Part shown: piece by piece, positions 11,641 to 25,300 of the stretch
How the letters are laid out: every line of letters begins with the position of its first letter
How positions within the stretch are numbered: position 1 is the stretch's first letter
NCBI GenBank assembly: GCA_029964075.1
Contig: CM057129.1
Coordinates: 15,739,430 to 15,803,429, forward strand
Origin: Patiria pectinifera
Lineage: Eukaryota > Echinodermata > Asteroidea > Valvatida > Asterinidae
DNA length: 64,000 nt
Direction of reading: 5' to 3'
Position numbers and translations under genes: made by a program
Notes under the pieces: model-generated
Told to the model about the DNA's origin: nothing
Database searches by the model: none
The model's input: only the letters and a program-made list of their open reading frames with translations

Positions 11641-12410
11641 ACCTTGTCTGGAAAGCCTGCATCGGCAACCACAATCCTGGCCGGCAACAACTATACCATG
11701 TCAAGACAGCACTACAACACAACAGATTCAAGGCTCATCAAGTCAAGACGCAAGATCCAAAGTCGTTCACCTACCAAAGGGTCCCCTACACCCAAGGTCG
11801 AACCCACTAGGCTCAACCCGCCTATTACACAGCCCAACACAGGCAGTTCTCATCACATCCAGTACTTCCTAAATGACAAAGGTATCCGGGCTTTCCATAC
11901 CCACAAGATCCACAATAGCCCGCAGGACAAGCAAGCCTCCAAGACCGAACCTGATGCATCCCCTGCGAATGCAGAAGGTGTACACTGGGTACACCAGCAA
12001 GAGAACTCAACACCAGACAGCACAAACACAGAGCACATGGCAGATGGGGAGAAGTACAGGAAATCAGTGAACACCCAGCACTCACCAAAAGGGACACCAT
12101 CATCATGAGAATCAAGCAGCCACATCCATGCTCTGTCTGTCAAGCAATGAAGGTCAGCAAACAGACGATAGTTCCACAAAACTTCAGCATCAACATCAGA
12201 GACATCTGTTACCCTCTACATGTACGTAGTAGCTCAAACATCCATAGACCTCCGATTCCCTTCCTCCTCCAATTTCTTAGACCTCCTCCTCCAATGTCTT
12301 GTAAGGATGTGACATTTTATTTCCTAAATGTTAAGCAAAATATTAAGAACCACTTCAATCAATGTCATTTCACAAAGACTGACGACTGCCCATTGTGCAG
12401 ACCAACGTGA
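11640..12410 (+). other. Open frames of uncertain origin, probably retroelement debris
   Basis: Overlapping Ser/Thr/Pro/Gln-rich frames on both strands show no recognisable domain. They directly follow the plus-strand Penelope-like remnant and are probably its decayed continuation. Confidence 0.3.
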
Positions 12411-14050
12411 TCGATACAATAAATAAAAATGAGTAACATAATAAACAGAAGGCTGTCATTGAAATCATTAAAAAGATAAATTTGTAGCCTGAATGCAATC
12501 AGGTGCCGTTTTGGAAAATTTGCAGATAGATTTAGAATTTTTCATCATTTTAAATGTTTAAAAGTGTAAATTTTGTCACATCCATAATTTCTTCACTCCA
12601 CCAATACATAGTTCCCCTTTTGCCTGTGGATTTCAGTTTAATGTTGACACTCAGCCTGCAAAGGATGAAATTACTTTTTTGATATCAAATTTTATATATG
12701 TATTGAGTTTTATATTTATTGAAATTGGTGTGCAAAGTTTAACTGGCTAAATTGCATTTATGATAGTATCTTTTGTCAGAGGATTTTTGTTTATTTTTAC
12801 CCTCTGCTTCTTGTTTCAGCTTACTTTCAATAACTGAATGTACCCACTGACACCCTATAGTGAACAGAACTTCATTAATTGTTTATTTCAAACCATCTCT
12901 AATGAGGGTAACCCATCCAGCAGAAGCTGACCATTTGGGGCCCTCACAAAATGTAAACAAAGACAAGACAAAACAGAACGATCAGTAATTAAAAACAAGT
13001 AATCTTAAGAACAATTACTTAAAAAATGCATGTTAATTTTTAAAAAACCCACTAAAACTAACAAACCCCATCCAAGTTGATCATATATAAAAGCACGATA
13101 AAAAAAACAAGACCAAAAAAGGAGTAAAAATTAAAAGTGATAAAATTAACATGTAACAGTACAACTGGCCATTGCATCAACCTTACGCTAGAATCATTCA
13201 TGGGTTTATTTTTATCCAGAATCCTGGAAATGTTTATCCTGAATTTGTTCCTGCATGTACACTCCATTCAAGTTCTTATTAAATATATGGCCACAACTGA
13301 AAAATACTTCAGACGGCCTAGGAAGCATTCATTATTTTAAAAGATACCGGTAACAGGTTCCAAGTTGGCCTGCAACATTTCATGTTTTTACATGAAACAG
13401 TTGGCCTGCTTCATGTTTTTACATTTGTCAATGTAAAAACATGAAGCAAGTCAAATAATCCAGAATTATATCTTTGTAATGGTTCTTTTTTTATTTTAGG
13501 ATAATGAGACAGCCATAAAAAAAAATCAATGTCTTAAACAAAATCAGGTTTTCCTCAATTGAGAGACTATGATTTTTTTTTCTTCCATAAAATTAACATG
13601 CATTGTTATTCATGATAGTGGAGAAGAATTCAAACCAAGGATTTTTTTTCAAGTAAACTGTATTTCCCAACAGTGGAGATTTTAAATGAAACAAAATCAG
13701 TATTTCTTTGGTCCCTATTGAAAAAAAAAGAAACCCAGCATAATTTCCTTTAGAAACTTATTTCACCCTCCCTATAGAGACTAACATTATGGAGAAAAAT
13801 ATGTTGCAAGTATTTAATGAAGTCCCTGAAAGCCATCAGCCCTATTTTTGATGTAATAATTGTTCACTTATCAGATTAATCTTTGAACAGGCCAAATAAA
13901 TACATGTATGTTAGAGATTCAACATGAATAAAATGCAATTATTGTGACGTACGTGAGTAACCACTTGCTTGTCACTTCCTCAACATGCTCAACGTCCAAA
14001 ATGTTTTAACACCTAGAAGTCTGAAAATCTTAGATCTATGGTTAATGGCG
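12410..14050. other. AT-rich stretch without a supported gene
   Basis: No coding signal was seen. It contains an 18-bp-stem hairpin at 13408–13447, listed separately. Confidence 0.45.
13408..13447. repeat. Perfect hairpin, 18-bp stem, 4-nt loop
   Basis: The left arm GCTTCATGTTTTTACATT and the right arm AATGTAAAAACATGAAGC are exact reverse complements around TGTC. A similar TTCATGTTTTTACATG word lies just upstream at about 13379. Confidence 0.9.
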
Positions 14051-14400
14051 ATTGTATATCTATGGGCCCAGTTCCTATAAGGGAACACACCCACTAAAAA
14101 TGTTTGACCTATCAAACTAGTTGGCGACATTAAAAATATACAGGCAGAGGGCAAGGTTTTGAATTTTCGAGGGAATTTTTGGGGTAAAATGACCATGACG
14201 ACAAAATGCAACACGAAAATAAAGATGGCGATCACCGCGTGATATACCGTGAATGCGCCAGTCGTGCTGCACGGCACCAACCGGTAAACTTGGTAGGAAA
14301 ATCGTAATTTCTACCCCAAGAAACTGTTTAAAAATGTCAAAATGGTGTCACTGCATAGAGAGAAGTCTGCTTTAGGCTGACATAAACAATGTCAGTTTTT
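14050..14400 (+). repeat. Decayed copy of the hAT-like element at 43674–44264
   Basis: Shared words in the same order include GTTCCTATA, AGAGGGCA, AGGGAATTTTTGGGGTAAAA (against AGGGAAATTGAGGGGTAAAA), GACGACAA, GGTAGGAAA and CTGCTTTAG. The terminal inverted repeats are not preserved here. Confidence 0.65.
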
Positions 14401-16330
14401 AGAAATAAAAAAAATCTTGATTCTAGTTTGATAGAAAAAGAAACAAACAGGGACCCTACACGACACGATCGCCCGGTTCACGCGACAGGATTGGTAATGC
14501 CTTGCATGCGATTGCGACATCACCATGATCGCAACCTTGGTATTCTGTCCCAGCTAAATACTCACGACCGGACCTTGGACGTCTTGCAGTTTATCAGTGC
14601 GTTTTTATAACATTGGGTTGACGGAGGACATAACCACCTCACAGGTCAGCAGAAATACAACCATAACAACAGCTCCAGTTCCATGACAACATGGCGACAG
14701 TTCACGTACGGCGAGACAACTTTAAAAAATGGCGGGCTTCAGCATGACAGCCATTCCATTGTAATCATAATCTTTGTAGCACACGTGCAGTGAGTGCAGA
14801 AGAGTAGAACAGATCCCATTCATTTCGCATGCCTCTCACAAAACAGCAACACCTGTGAGCTGTGCGCACGTACATGTACATGTAGGTGGGCAGTGGACAG
14901 TGTGATGCGCATACCTTCGGATTTTTTGCAAACATCGGATTCGTTTGAAATTGGGCTTCCACTTCCAGAGATGTTATTTGTCACTTTCGCGACATACTGG
15001 TATGGGTCTTTATTCTGCTTTGAAAACATTGAATAATTGTTGACAGTCCCAATCTAACAGTTGCTATGCTTGGATTGGACGTGTAACTAGCTGTCGAAAT
15101 TATTACAGTCATGACTCTGAGTCCGAAGCTAGCCCGAAATTTCAGAAACGCCACTTTTTAGAGGGCGCTGTTAAAGTGACAGGTGTAGCGTGAATTTTCG
15201 ACTCATGAAATATCGACTCATTGGTATTATATGCTATTTTAAGGATCATAATGGGAGAGTGACCTGTCACATGCGAGGGATTAACCAAAAATAGGGGAAA
15301 AAAGGAGTGCGATTTTCATAGGAGTCAGGTTTTCATATGACACCGGCACAAAATTGTTACCATACACTTTAGCACCCCCAAACTTTTGTTTAGCTCCCCC
15401 CCCCCCCAAAAGGAATTGATTTTTGGAGGCCAAAGTGTCCGGAGAAAAAAATACGGTCTGCATTTCAGCACGCCTCCCTGCTAAAATTTCTGGATCCACC
15501 CCTGCTAGCCCCTCTAAACTATAGGCTCTAGAACCGCGCCTGCCTGCCCACCCTGGAATCATGTTGCCGATTTGGGAGCGGAGCTTGATTTTTAAAAAGG
15601 GGATGCAAGGAATAAAAAACTGAGAACCATATTAAACATTCATTGCCCTGCTTTTTTATGCTTTGAAATAAAGTTAGACAGGAGATAAAACATTCTAGCA
15701 TTTCAACACTCATTATTTTCTGTCCATTTTGTGGACGCGGCCTTAATCTGTAAAAGGGTGGTGTATATAAGTTGTTTGAACCAATTGTGACAAATCTCAT
15801 GCATTTTGGTTAAAAAAACCGTGAAAATTAACGAGCCTGATTGAACTTCAAAACAATAATGCCAAATCTGGAAAACAGGACTCACACAAATGATTTATTT
15901 GTTATATATCAGCTGTTTTATTTTCAACCAATTCAAAGTGAGCTATACAGAGTGAGATCTTACCATTGTACAATATAGTTCAATTTATAACAAGAAAAGG
16001 TGCCCAAATTACAAGATGTAACATAATGTGGCAAATCAGTGACAGAAGTATTCATAAAATGAGCAAGACGGGGAATACAAACAGACTAACAAAAGGTTTC
16101 TGGACAGGAAAACAAACTGAAATGTGCTGATTATGATTATACATCCCAGATATTCCACCACAGTTAAAGATCATGCCGAAAAAAAAAGCTAATTTTTTTT
16201 TCCTACTTAATAAATTTGAAATTTGTACGCTTTGTTTGAACAAAATAAAATACTTTCTTCTGGTTTTGGGCATCTGCAACCCTCTGATAAAGGGCTTTCA
16301 TTTGTAAATATAAAGAAATAGTTCAATAAC
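14400..16330. other. Stretch without a recognised gene
   Basis: It contains a poly-C run at 15398–15408 and, on the minus strand, a TE-like GGATCCAGAAATTTTAGCAG segment (15480–15500). Gene-like exons were not found. Confidence 0.4.
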
Positions 16331-16335
16331 TAAGT

Positions 16336-16570
16336 GCCTGTCTGAATTCATATCTGGGACGAGTTCCAGACAAGATGCGGACATTGTATCAGGTATCAAG
16401 TTGCAGGATTCTAAATAACTTCCCCGCAATCTTCCCGCAGTGAAGCTACCAGTATTGACAAATTCCCTGGAACACGTCCGGGACAAATGCAGAGCTTCTT
16501 CTGTACAAAGTGAATGGTTCTACTCAACACTTGTCTGGACCTTGTCCCGGATACGAATAGAGTCATGCCC
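16336..16570. mobile_element. MITE-like inverted-repeat element
   Basis: The left arm (16341–16374) ending TTCCAGACAAG and the right arm (16530–16563) beginning CTTGTCTGGA are imperfect reverse complements of about 34 bp. There is no internal ORF. Target duplication is unclear. Confidence 0.5.
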
Positions 16571-17955
16571 TAAATGCGGGTCAAATGTTTTGGTTTGATA
16601 TCTCATTCAAAAGTGAATAACTTGGATGTTACTAGGAAAATGGCAATTGCAAAAACAAATCTAATTTGTGAAACTTGAAATACCATGGGGAATGCACTTT
16701 AAGCAGAAATTGCTTTAATAACATAATTATTTGCTTTAATAGCACAGATATTTCCCTCATATTTATTTTGAAGACCATGTATACGTTTAAGCACTTAAAA
16801 CAGGCTTGGCAGAAAATACTTCTGGGCTATTTTTTTTTTTTACGCAGGTATTGATTGAAAGAGTTTCATCCTTTGATTTTTGTTATGGCCTTCCAGTGCA
16901 AACTAAGCAAGATGGTAATAATACAGGTGAAAAATATGGCCCACATATCGAGCCAATTATGAAAGCATTGCTTGGAAGATCATTCAACACAAACACAAAT
17001 CATGAAGATGTTGACAATTCGGAAAGCGAAATTTTGAAGCTTACAGCGAGACGTGAGCCAGTGGTGCATCTTTGTATACTACACTACTAATAATCTATGT
17101 GCAATTGTTTCAAATTGTTTTGATTCTTTTTTTTTGCGCTTCCCATTAGCAGTGACATCTACTTGGAAACATTGGGGTTATGTAACCAACAAATTAAGCA
17201 TGACACAGTGATTATTTTTCGAGCTCAAAATTATCAATATCTGTAACAGAGCAATGCATGTTTCGTACTGTATTAGGGATTGCAATTTTGATTGCAATTG
17301 GTTTAATATGTCATCAAGTAGATTTTTTTTGGTTTTTACTTTTATTTTACAGCCACTTGAAAATACTGCATCTTTAGGATCCTTAAAATATGCAAGACAT
17401 GAAAAATTAAGAGTGAGCATTTTTTTTAATGATCTTCGTTATTAAGCTCTTTAATTTATAGTCTGGCTATCGAACAATTTTGCTGTCAAATTTGATTTGA
17501 TTCTATTGGCGCATAAATTAGGGAACATATTTTTATTTTGGCATTCGTGACATTCATGGCGCAGAAAAACAAAATAATCGTAGGAAAAGTGCACAGGTCA
17601 AAGCTACATGTCACTTTATAGCACTGTTCTCTTATTGACAGATGATGCTCATGTTGTCCACATTACACGTAATATTTGAGACTAACCTACCATAGTACAC
17701 TAAAAGCTACATTCACTATTCACATAGAAACCCCATGTTGGAACAGCTGAAGAAATTTTACAGACTTTTTTTTTAAAGGATTCCGCTTCTTAGATATTTG
17801 TTTTAAAATTAAATACTCTTTATGTACTTTCATCTTCCCCTTTTCCATACCAAGTCAAGTTTTCCTACAATCTTGAATAAACATTGGACATTTTTGCTGA
17901 GTTTAAAACTTTACAGTGTTCATTCTTGATTGTTGTGCTGGTTACAATTCAAATT

Positions 17956-18207
17956 TGTGATGCGATCAAGCTAAATGAGTCGTTTGTCGACCCTGGTCAA
18001 TTTTTTTTTATTACAGATTTGAAAAGAGCACAATCTTAGCATTACTGCTGTGCAAACCGCATGCTGGTACCATCTTTAGTTCAGAAGTTATGGAAGTCGG
18101 AACACCAAGAGATGTGTTGAAGTGATGTGATGAAGTGGCCCTATTTTGGCCTGTATCTCCAAATAAGAATTCCCGAAGAACGACTCACGTAGCTTGATCG
18201 CATCACA
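17956..18207. mobile_element. MITE with TGTGATGCGATCAAG termini, copy 1
   Basis: The left end TGTGATGCGATCAAGCT and right end AGCTTGATCGCATCACA are perfect 17-bp inverted repeats. The 252-bp element is non-coding. A second copy lies at 38059–38372 in ubiquilin intron 3. Confidence 0.88.
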
Positions 18208-18361
18208 TTTGTTTATGCATAACATACATTGATGTAAATCAAAAATGAACCATGAAGTTAATTACATATGGTGATATGACTACAAATCGATAATAAAATG
18301 TGGCAACCGACCAGCACCCCTTGAACAAAGACATTCACAAATTGGGGAACCCCCAACATAG

Positions 18362-18431
18362 GGCTGGATAGCTCAGTTGGTAGAGCACCGGAACGGCAAT
18401 CCAGAGGTGGCAGGTTCTAACCCTGCTCCAG
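18362..18431 (+). repeat. tRNA-like sequence, probably tRNA-derived SINE head
   Basis: The D-arm region TAGCTCAGTTGGTAGAGCA (A box) and T-arm GCAGGTTCTAACCCTGC (B box, perfect 5-bp stem) are present. The anticodon loop would be ACGGCAA. C at position 33 instead of U and an imperfect acceptor stem argue against a functional tRNA. Confidence 0.65.
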
Positions 18432-18610
18432 TGAACTTCTCTGATCAAACTCTAAAATTACGATAAAATATGGGCCATAGTTTTGAGTGAATGCTATCGC
18501 TGCTGAATTTTCTCTGTCCAGTCAAAAAAAATTATTTTAATTTAGTGATGACTTCCATCTAAGAAGTAAAGACTGCAAAAATGTAATTTTTGAATTTTGG
18601 AATTGCGTCG

Positions 18611-18616
18611 TTTATT
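18611..18616 (-). terminator. Candidate poly(A) signal of ubiquilin
   Basis: AATAAA (TTTATT on the plus strand) lies about 580 bp beyond the ubiquilin stop codon. An ATTAAA variant near 18810 is closer to the stop. The choice cannot be made from sequence alone. Confidence 0.3.
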
Positions 18617-19193
18617 CTCACCAAAATGGCTTTATGTACAGCTTCTTCATTTTTCACAATGTGGCCAAGTCTTATCACTTTTGCTCACAATCTTAATATT
18701 TGTCTATTGATTTCTCCAGGGCAGTTTGACCACTTAACCCAATGTATTATTAGAAAGCGATGATTTTTGAAAGAAAAATAAAAACACATCATTTTCCTTG
18801 CCAACCATTTTCTTTTTAATTAAAAGACTCCGCTGGCCAACTTTCACCACAAATCCATTTTGTGACACCACTACCTTAATAGTGACACATTACAAGTCAA
18901 GGTGGGAGTAGTGTTTTTCTTTTTGATGAAAATTAAATTGACACATGACACAAAACGCGGTAAAGAAGGGACTGGAGTATCAACAGTGCACTGGGAGACC
19001 CACGGTACTTTTCGGTCAATGCCTAGATTTACCATAGTAATACACATCCAGGATTTACGGATAAAGTTGGGGAAATTATTTTTTTTGTTTAAGATACTTC
19101 TAAAGATTGATTCCATAATCTTGCCCTCAATGTCAGCTGAACAGACAAACTATTCTTGACTTTTTAAATATTCCATGATTCCATGATTGAATG

Positions 19194-19334
19194 TTACCCC
19201 ATCAGGATCCGCTCAATGGCCGCATTGACGTCTCCGCCGGTGGCGATCAGAGCTTGGAGATTTCTCGCTTCGTCGTTGAAGCCCATGTTGACCAGCTGCT
19301 CCATCTGGAGACGGAAACGCACCTCTGGAGGTTG
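19194..19334 (-). CDS. UBQLN: Ubiquilin exon 13: UBA domain and stop
   Basis: The exon reads [20 protein letters not shown], then [20 protein letters not shown] and ERILMG, followed by TAA. MGF, the hydrophobic [10 protein letters not shown] patch and the terminal helix AAIERIL are the ubiquitin-binding features. The acceptor is TTTGACAG. The stop position matches the usual end of ubiquilins, so the C-terminus is complete. Confidence 0.97.
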   Translation of the reverse strand, partial: QPPEVRFRLQMEQLVNMGFNDEARNLQALIATGGDVNAAIERILMG

Positions 19335-22300
19335 CTGTCAAAGAGGAGGATGAAGATGAAAATAATGATGAAGAGTCTCTGAATGCTCCACTCTATTTGT
19401 GACCCAACTTGATCAAATGGATCAGTCAGCCAGAGACAGTGTTGTAGTCGCAGGACTTGTGATGGATAATAAGTCTGAATAATTTGGTTGCGGTACCCGA
19501 TGCTATATCAGATTCCAACCAGCCAGCGACCCCGGCAAGCTCAATGGTTGAGTGGTAAGACGTCTGCACTAGTAAGCAGGAGGTTGTGGGTTCAAGTCCC
19601 ACCCGAGTAGTTTGTGAATCTTTACTCCCACAATCACTTGGGAAAACACTGCGTATACAGTGTTTATAAAAAAAAAATTTGAAGGGCAACAAAATAAAAA
19701 GTAAAGATTGTCTGGTCAACAAGTCAGTTCACAAGTCCAGTCACAAGTAACAGGGGATGAACAATAACAAAGGAATGCATTTGTCACAGTTCACTTGAAC
19801 AGCGCATGAGTTGACTTGGGACTGCATGACTTGTGAAGTTGCGATTGACTTATGCTGGACTTGATGTCTTTTGATCAGCCACACACAAATATGTTGATAA
19901 TCATATACATCTTAGACTTGCTAAAAACAATAATGAATGGAGAACTTCAGATATATATTATGTTGAAAAAAAATCCAGGGGGCGGGCGGGATTTTGAGAG
20001 GACAATGTCGGGGCCTTTTTCTTGCTGCTGCTTAAAGGCCGCTTCATACTTTGCGAATGTGATGCGAATTTGACTCCATGAAGGGAAATTCGTCGCGAAA
20101 TTTGCCCGAGTTATTAGATGTGTTCAACTTTTGCGAATTTGCAGTACGAAAACTTGCCCCGACCTCACAAATTCGCATTGGCGTAAACTTTCACGCCGAG
20201 TATGAACCAGCCTTTACGGATGTGCTTAGCGGTACCATGATATAAGCCAGGTGCTATTGATGGCACTAACAACTGTTTCAGAAATGCACTAGGGCATTTT
20301 ATCTAGGGCATTTGAATTAAATAAAAACCACAAGCGTAAGGTAAAAACTATCTGGTGAATGTTGAGTTAAAAATCTGAATAGCCCATGGTAAAAATGAAG
20401 ATTTGAACCTGTTTGTTTTGAGACTCGTTGATGTACTCTGCCAGATCGATTGCAAGTAATAAAAGGGTTGAGGGGGTGACTTGTATCCGAGAGAATGCTG
20501 TTAAATTTGGTGATAAGATGATTCTTTGCTAAATGTTGGATATCTTCAACGTTAGCACCAATTATCTCCATAACTTGCTTGTCGATCCGTTCGAGTTTTC
20601 TTCCGATTGCACAAAGTAAGTGAGTTGAACCAAGATATACAACAAAAGATAACAATCGACTGGATGGTGCTCTGATAAACCAGTTTTAAACATTAAAAGA
20701 TTTAAGTTTTCTTAAAAAATAAAGCCCTTGATTTGCTTTTTTTCTGAATCCTAATTGTGTTTGCATTCCAGTTTAACTTGTTATCCACAACAGTTCCCGA
20801 GTATTTAAACTCATGAACAATTTCAACATCTGCGTTGTCAATTTCAACCAGTTGGGTTGCCTTTGGAGATTGGCAACCAATGTAGTGACTGCAGCAAAGG
20901 GGTTTGGAATCCTGTCTTCGGTGAGGCCTGTAGATTAGGTGAGCTGGAGTTTTATCTGTCTGAAACCAAAATGGATTTGGGTCGACCAGAGTTGTTTCTT
21001 GACCAGTTCGCGCCGGGATGATTTTGACATTGACCGGACCCAGGCACAGGATTATTTTCACGAACCTTGATGCCAGACGGGTTCAGGCCGTCATCTGCGG
21101 GTAGCACACCCTGATATTTCCAGCCTCGCTCGCTGCGAGCAGGTTGCAGACAGATATTTCCGGCCTCGCTTGTTGCGTGTTTTTCCGTCATCCGTTCCGA
21201 ATACCGCAAAACCTTTGCGTGTATACACGTCATCCGAGGTGAACTGGGTCAACTATTTGGTACGATGTGACTCTGGAATTGCCAGTCTCAAACATCAACT
21301 AACGGGTTATAAATCAAATACCTGTTGTGTTGTGCCAGCACCCAAGTTGGTCAGCATCTGTGTCATCAGTTGGCTCCACTGGTCGCTCCCCAGCCCCCCT
21401 AGTGGCCCCACCGGTGGGGTGGTGCCAGTTGATGGGGTCGTGGCGCTACTGGTAGTGCTGGTGGTAGTAGCAGAGGTGGTGGTGGTACCCGCTGTATCTG
21501 TCTGGGGGGTGGCAGGGGTGGTGGTGGAGGCCGGCGTTGAGGCGGATGTTGTCGAGGCCCCAAGCCCTCCTTCTCCCGATCCTGCCATCCTGAATTAAAA
21601 AAAACCCAACCATTTGAAGCATAATTTAAAAGAAAATTTACAACAATTTTATTCTTCATCACTACAAAATTTTTCGCAATCCACATTTACCGGTAGGTGT
21701 TTTTTGGGGGCAGGATTAAGGCATATCTTACGGTGAATGCAAAAATTTTACAAAAGGCCTGTTTGGGATGGTGTTTTAATTATAGGATTTGAACCAATGT
21801 TGTGGGTCGGGTTGACCAGGCAAAACCGACCTGGAACATTTTAGATGTAAACCGAATCCGAACTGAAACCGATATGAACACCCCTAATCCGATCCGACCC
21901 GATAACAATTCAAGCAAAAACCAACCCGAAACCGAACCAACCCGAACCCCCCCCCCTCTCCGAATATTTGGCTAAGGCAACTGTGTCCACCTTTTTGTGC
22001 CTAAACTTACCCGCGTCGCGTGAAAATTGTTATAGACTGTGCGCGATAGACCGCAAACCACATACACATTCTCGCGGTGGGTTGACGTTGGATGATTGAC
22101 GTTGGACAATTGACGTTGGTTGTACCGGGCACATTAACTCTGCAATAGTATTGGTTTATTTTGGGTTTTTCACAAGATGGCTTAACCGAACAGACATGAC
22201 CAGAAAAACGCAAACGCAAAAGAGAAACCGACCCAAACTGACTGAAATGATGGACAAACCGACCCGACCCAAGTCGGTTTTGCACAACATTAGTTTGAAC

Positions 22301-25300
22301 CCTAAACCAGGAGATTGCAGGCACTGACCCTGTAAGATCCCCAACTTTGAAGTTACATTGCAGGATTCGAACCCTAGACCAGCAGACTGCTGGCTACTCA
22401 CCTCATATGTCACAATGGTAGAGTACTGCAATGCTTTGTGGTTTGTGCATAAATGGATCATCAATTACATCCGTGGTGATAATACAGAATTTGAACCCTA
22501 GACCGCCGGAACGCTGGCTACTCACCCTGGTAAGATCCCTGGCGCTATCGACTGCAGCTCCTGCATGCCTTGCTGTATTTGCATAATTGCCCGTATTGCT
22601 CTGGGGTTGGTCATTACGTTACGGACATCTGGATTCTCCATCTATGTTAGGAAATGTCCACAAAAAAAACCCACATTTTTTGTTAAGTAAAACACTGCAT
22701 CTTGAAAATGCAATCAAGAACACACTGTGGAACTGTGGAACTCCACGGTTTAATTCACCACTGCAAAAAACAAACAAAAAAAAACCTCACAAACATTCTG
22801 GGGTGCAACAAAAGATGAATTTTGATGACTGCTGTTCATGTTTGTGGCCAATTTTGTTTAGCTTGTGGTTTAAGAATTTCAAAATATTAGCACGGAAATG
22901 GATGAAGCAATTATTAAAGTCGAGTGTGCCATTATTGTCCTTGCCAAGGTTTTGAAAGATTATCAGTTCAACCTTCTTCAATGGACACAGCTATCTTGGA
23001 TTAAATGGCACCCCTACATGTTCCCCCCCCCCCCCCAGTAATCGAAGTTATACTAACAGATTCAGGGCAAGCCTATTGAGATCATTTAGCTTCTTCACTT
23101 ATTTGGCCAAAAAAAATTAAATAATCAGTCTCTGGTCAGCGTGCGCGTCAATTTTAATCATGCGCGTCAACCTTTTTTTTCCCCAAAATGTTCCGCGGTA
23201 GCTCCAACAGCGCCCTCTATTGCCGCACCTCCTCAAATCATTTTACCAAAGAGCACCAAGGAATGGGAAATTGCACCAAGGCAAATGACCGAGGGCACCA
23301 AGGCAAATTATGGAGGACACCAATGTACATGAGGACACCCCAAAAAAAGCAAAATAGTACCCCACCTTGTCTGTACAATCCAAGCTAGAAAAAAAAAAAC
23401 CCAAAAAACGCGTCGCTGCATCAGTTCCGGAACTTTGGTCTGACCAGTGACCGAGTATTTTTTTTTTTGGCCTTAGATAAAATATTGGCTTCTTGCGGCT
23501 TAAGGAACAAAACATGACAACTTGCCAAGAGGATGATTCTAAACAAACAGCGAATCTTCCGGGCTTTGCAAGACTTTCCACACTTTTCTTCAATTTCTTA
23601 AAGGCAGTCATTGGAAGTTTAAAAATGAGGAAAACGGATGATCAGGGAAACAACTTTATAATGATTACCTGGCGGAGGAAACTGGGCAACATTGTTGTCA
23701 TCTGTTGTTGCAGTTCTGGGTTGCTGGCAAACATCGGATTGGATCGCATAATCTACAGGAGCAAAAAAAACAAAACCTAGGCTTACGTGTTTTTTTGTGT
23801 GTAAGCCTGAAAGACAAAATCTATGTCGTGATGCTTAACGTGGGACAAGAACTCTTAGTCGCCTGCTTTATGACAGTATTATTATCCGTGCTCATTGGGC
23901 CCACGAAACATACCTAAAACTATCTCAGCATTTAGAAGGGTAATGCAGTTTTGTGGAGTCAATTCAGCGCAAATGAATACAAACACAATCACCATTTTCA
24001 CAAAGTGATGAATCTACGTACACAGCTGCAAAACCAAATTTTGTGAAAATCGCGTTTGAAGTTGGTAGATTTTCAATTTGCGTTTTCGTATACATTTCTC
24101 CCCCAGAATTGAAAAAAAGTATTACTGATGCGACAGCACATAAGTTAACTTGCCAAAAAATGTGTCTCCATTTTCATAAAAGCATGTTTAATTAGGAGAC
24201 ATTGATTACTAAAGATATTCGTCACTTCGCCAAAACGGAAATGGTAGTACTAGTTGGTCACACATATGTAGAATTGTGTTTGTACAGAGATTCGTCGCGC
24301 ACAGGTATATAAAAGTTACACATTTTTAGAACGCAGATTTGTAGAGGCTAGATAAATCTAAATTTAGCACACATGTAAAATCAACGAGACTAAGTGATGA
24401 ATCGAGTCTCATCACTGCGTCAAACGAAATACTGAGTTTCGGCACATTTACCAGTTTGTGTAATCAACTTAGTTAGCGAACGATGCAATTTTGTGTCTCG
24501 AAATTTAGTAATCATGTAGAGGACATCATAAAATGTTAGAATATCCAAAAATCTCCAATTGCTTGAAATCTCGGCTTTGGGCGGATTCGTCACTTCGTCA
24601 GAATGGTGACGATATTTGCACTTTAGGTTCCAAGTTATTCCTTTGCAAAGTGGCTTGCCCAAGGACACACTCACCATGACCCCAGGGGCTAGACTTGAAC
24701 CCACAACCTACAGAACTACCCACAAGATCTCCAGATCACGAGGCGTACTGCTTGACAATAGTGGGCCTACACACGTACCTGTGCAGCAAGTTCCGGGTCG
24801 TTGGACATAGACTGCAGCATGGATTGCATGTAGGGCGCCTGCAGCATGTTCTGGACTAACTGCGGGTTGGAGGAGACCTGCTGCAACATGCTCTGCATGC
24901 CTGGGGAGTTGAAAAGGCCCCCCGCTGAAGGAGACAAAAAAGAAGAAGAAAGACGGGTGAGAAGTGGTGCACAGAACATGAGAACAAACAGGGCCTTGGT
25001 ATTGATCAATAAGGGCTTTAACCAATTCGCGCCGGGATTATTTTAGCAAGAAGGAACAAGGCACGGGATTACTTTTCACTCGACCTCAGGCGAGTTAAAG
25101 CCATCACCCTCGGGCAGCACACTCATACTTCCAGCCTCGCTCACTGAGAGCGGGTCGCTGACAGATATTCTGGCCTCGCTCCCTGTGCGTTTATCCGTCA
25201 TCCATTCCGTATACCACAAAACCTTGCGGGTATACATGTCATCCGGCGTGAACTGATTAAGGATACGTATGACTTTGGCAGTGGAAACGCAAACTATTGC

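Noticed and set aside
18362-18431. Functional tRNA gene (anticodon GGC by position)
   Set aside because: The anticodon loop lacks U33, the acceptor stem is imperfect and the T loop departs from consensus. A SINE head or tRNA pseudogene is likelier.
19426-19722. Minus-strand frame reading [16 protein letters not shown]
   Set aside because: This is the familiar spurious translation of a tRNA-derived SINE.
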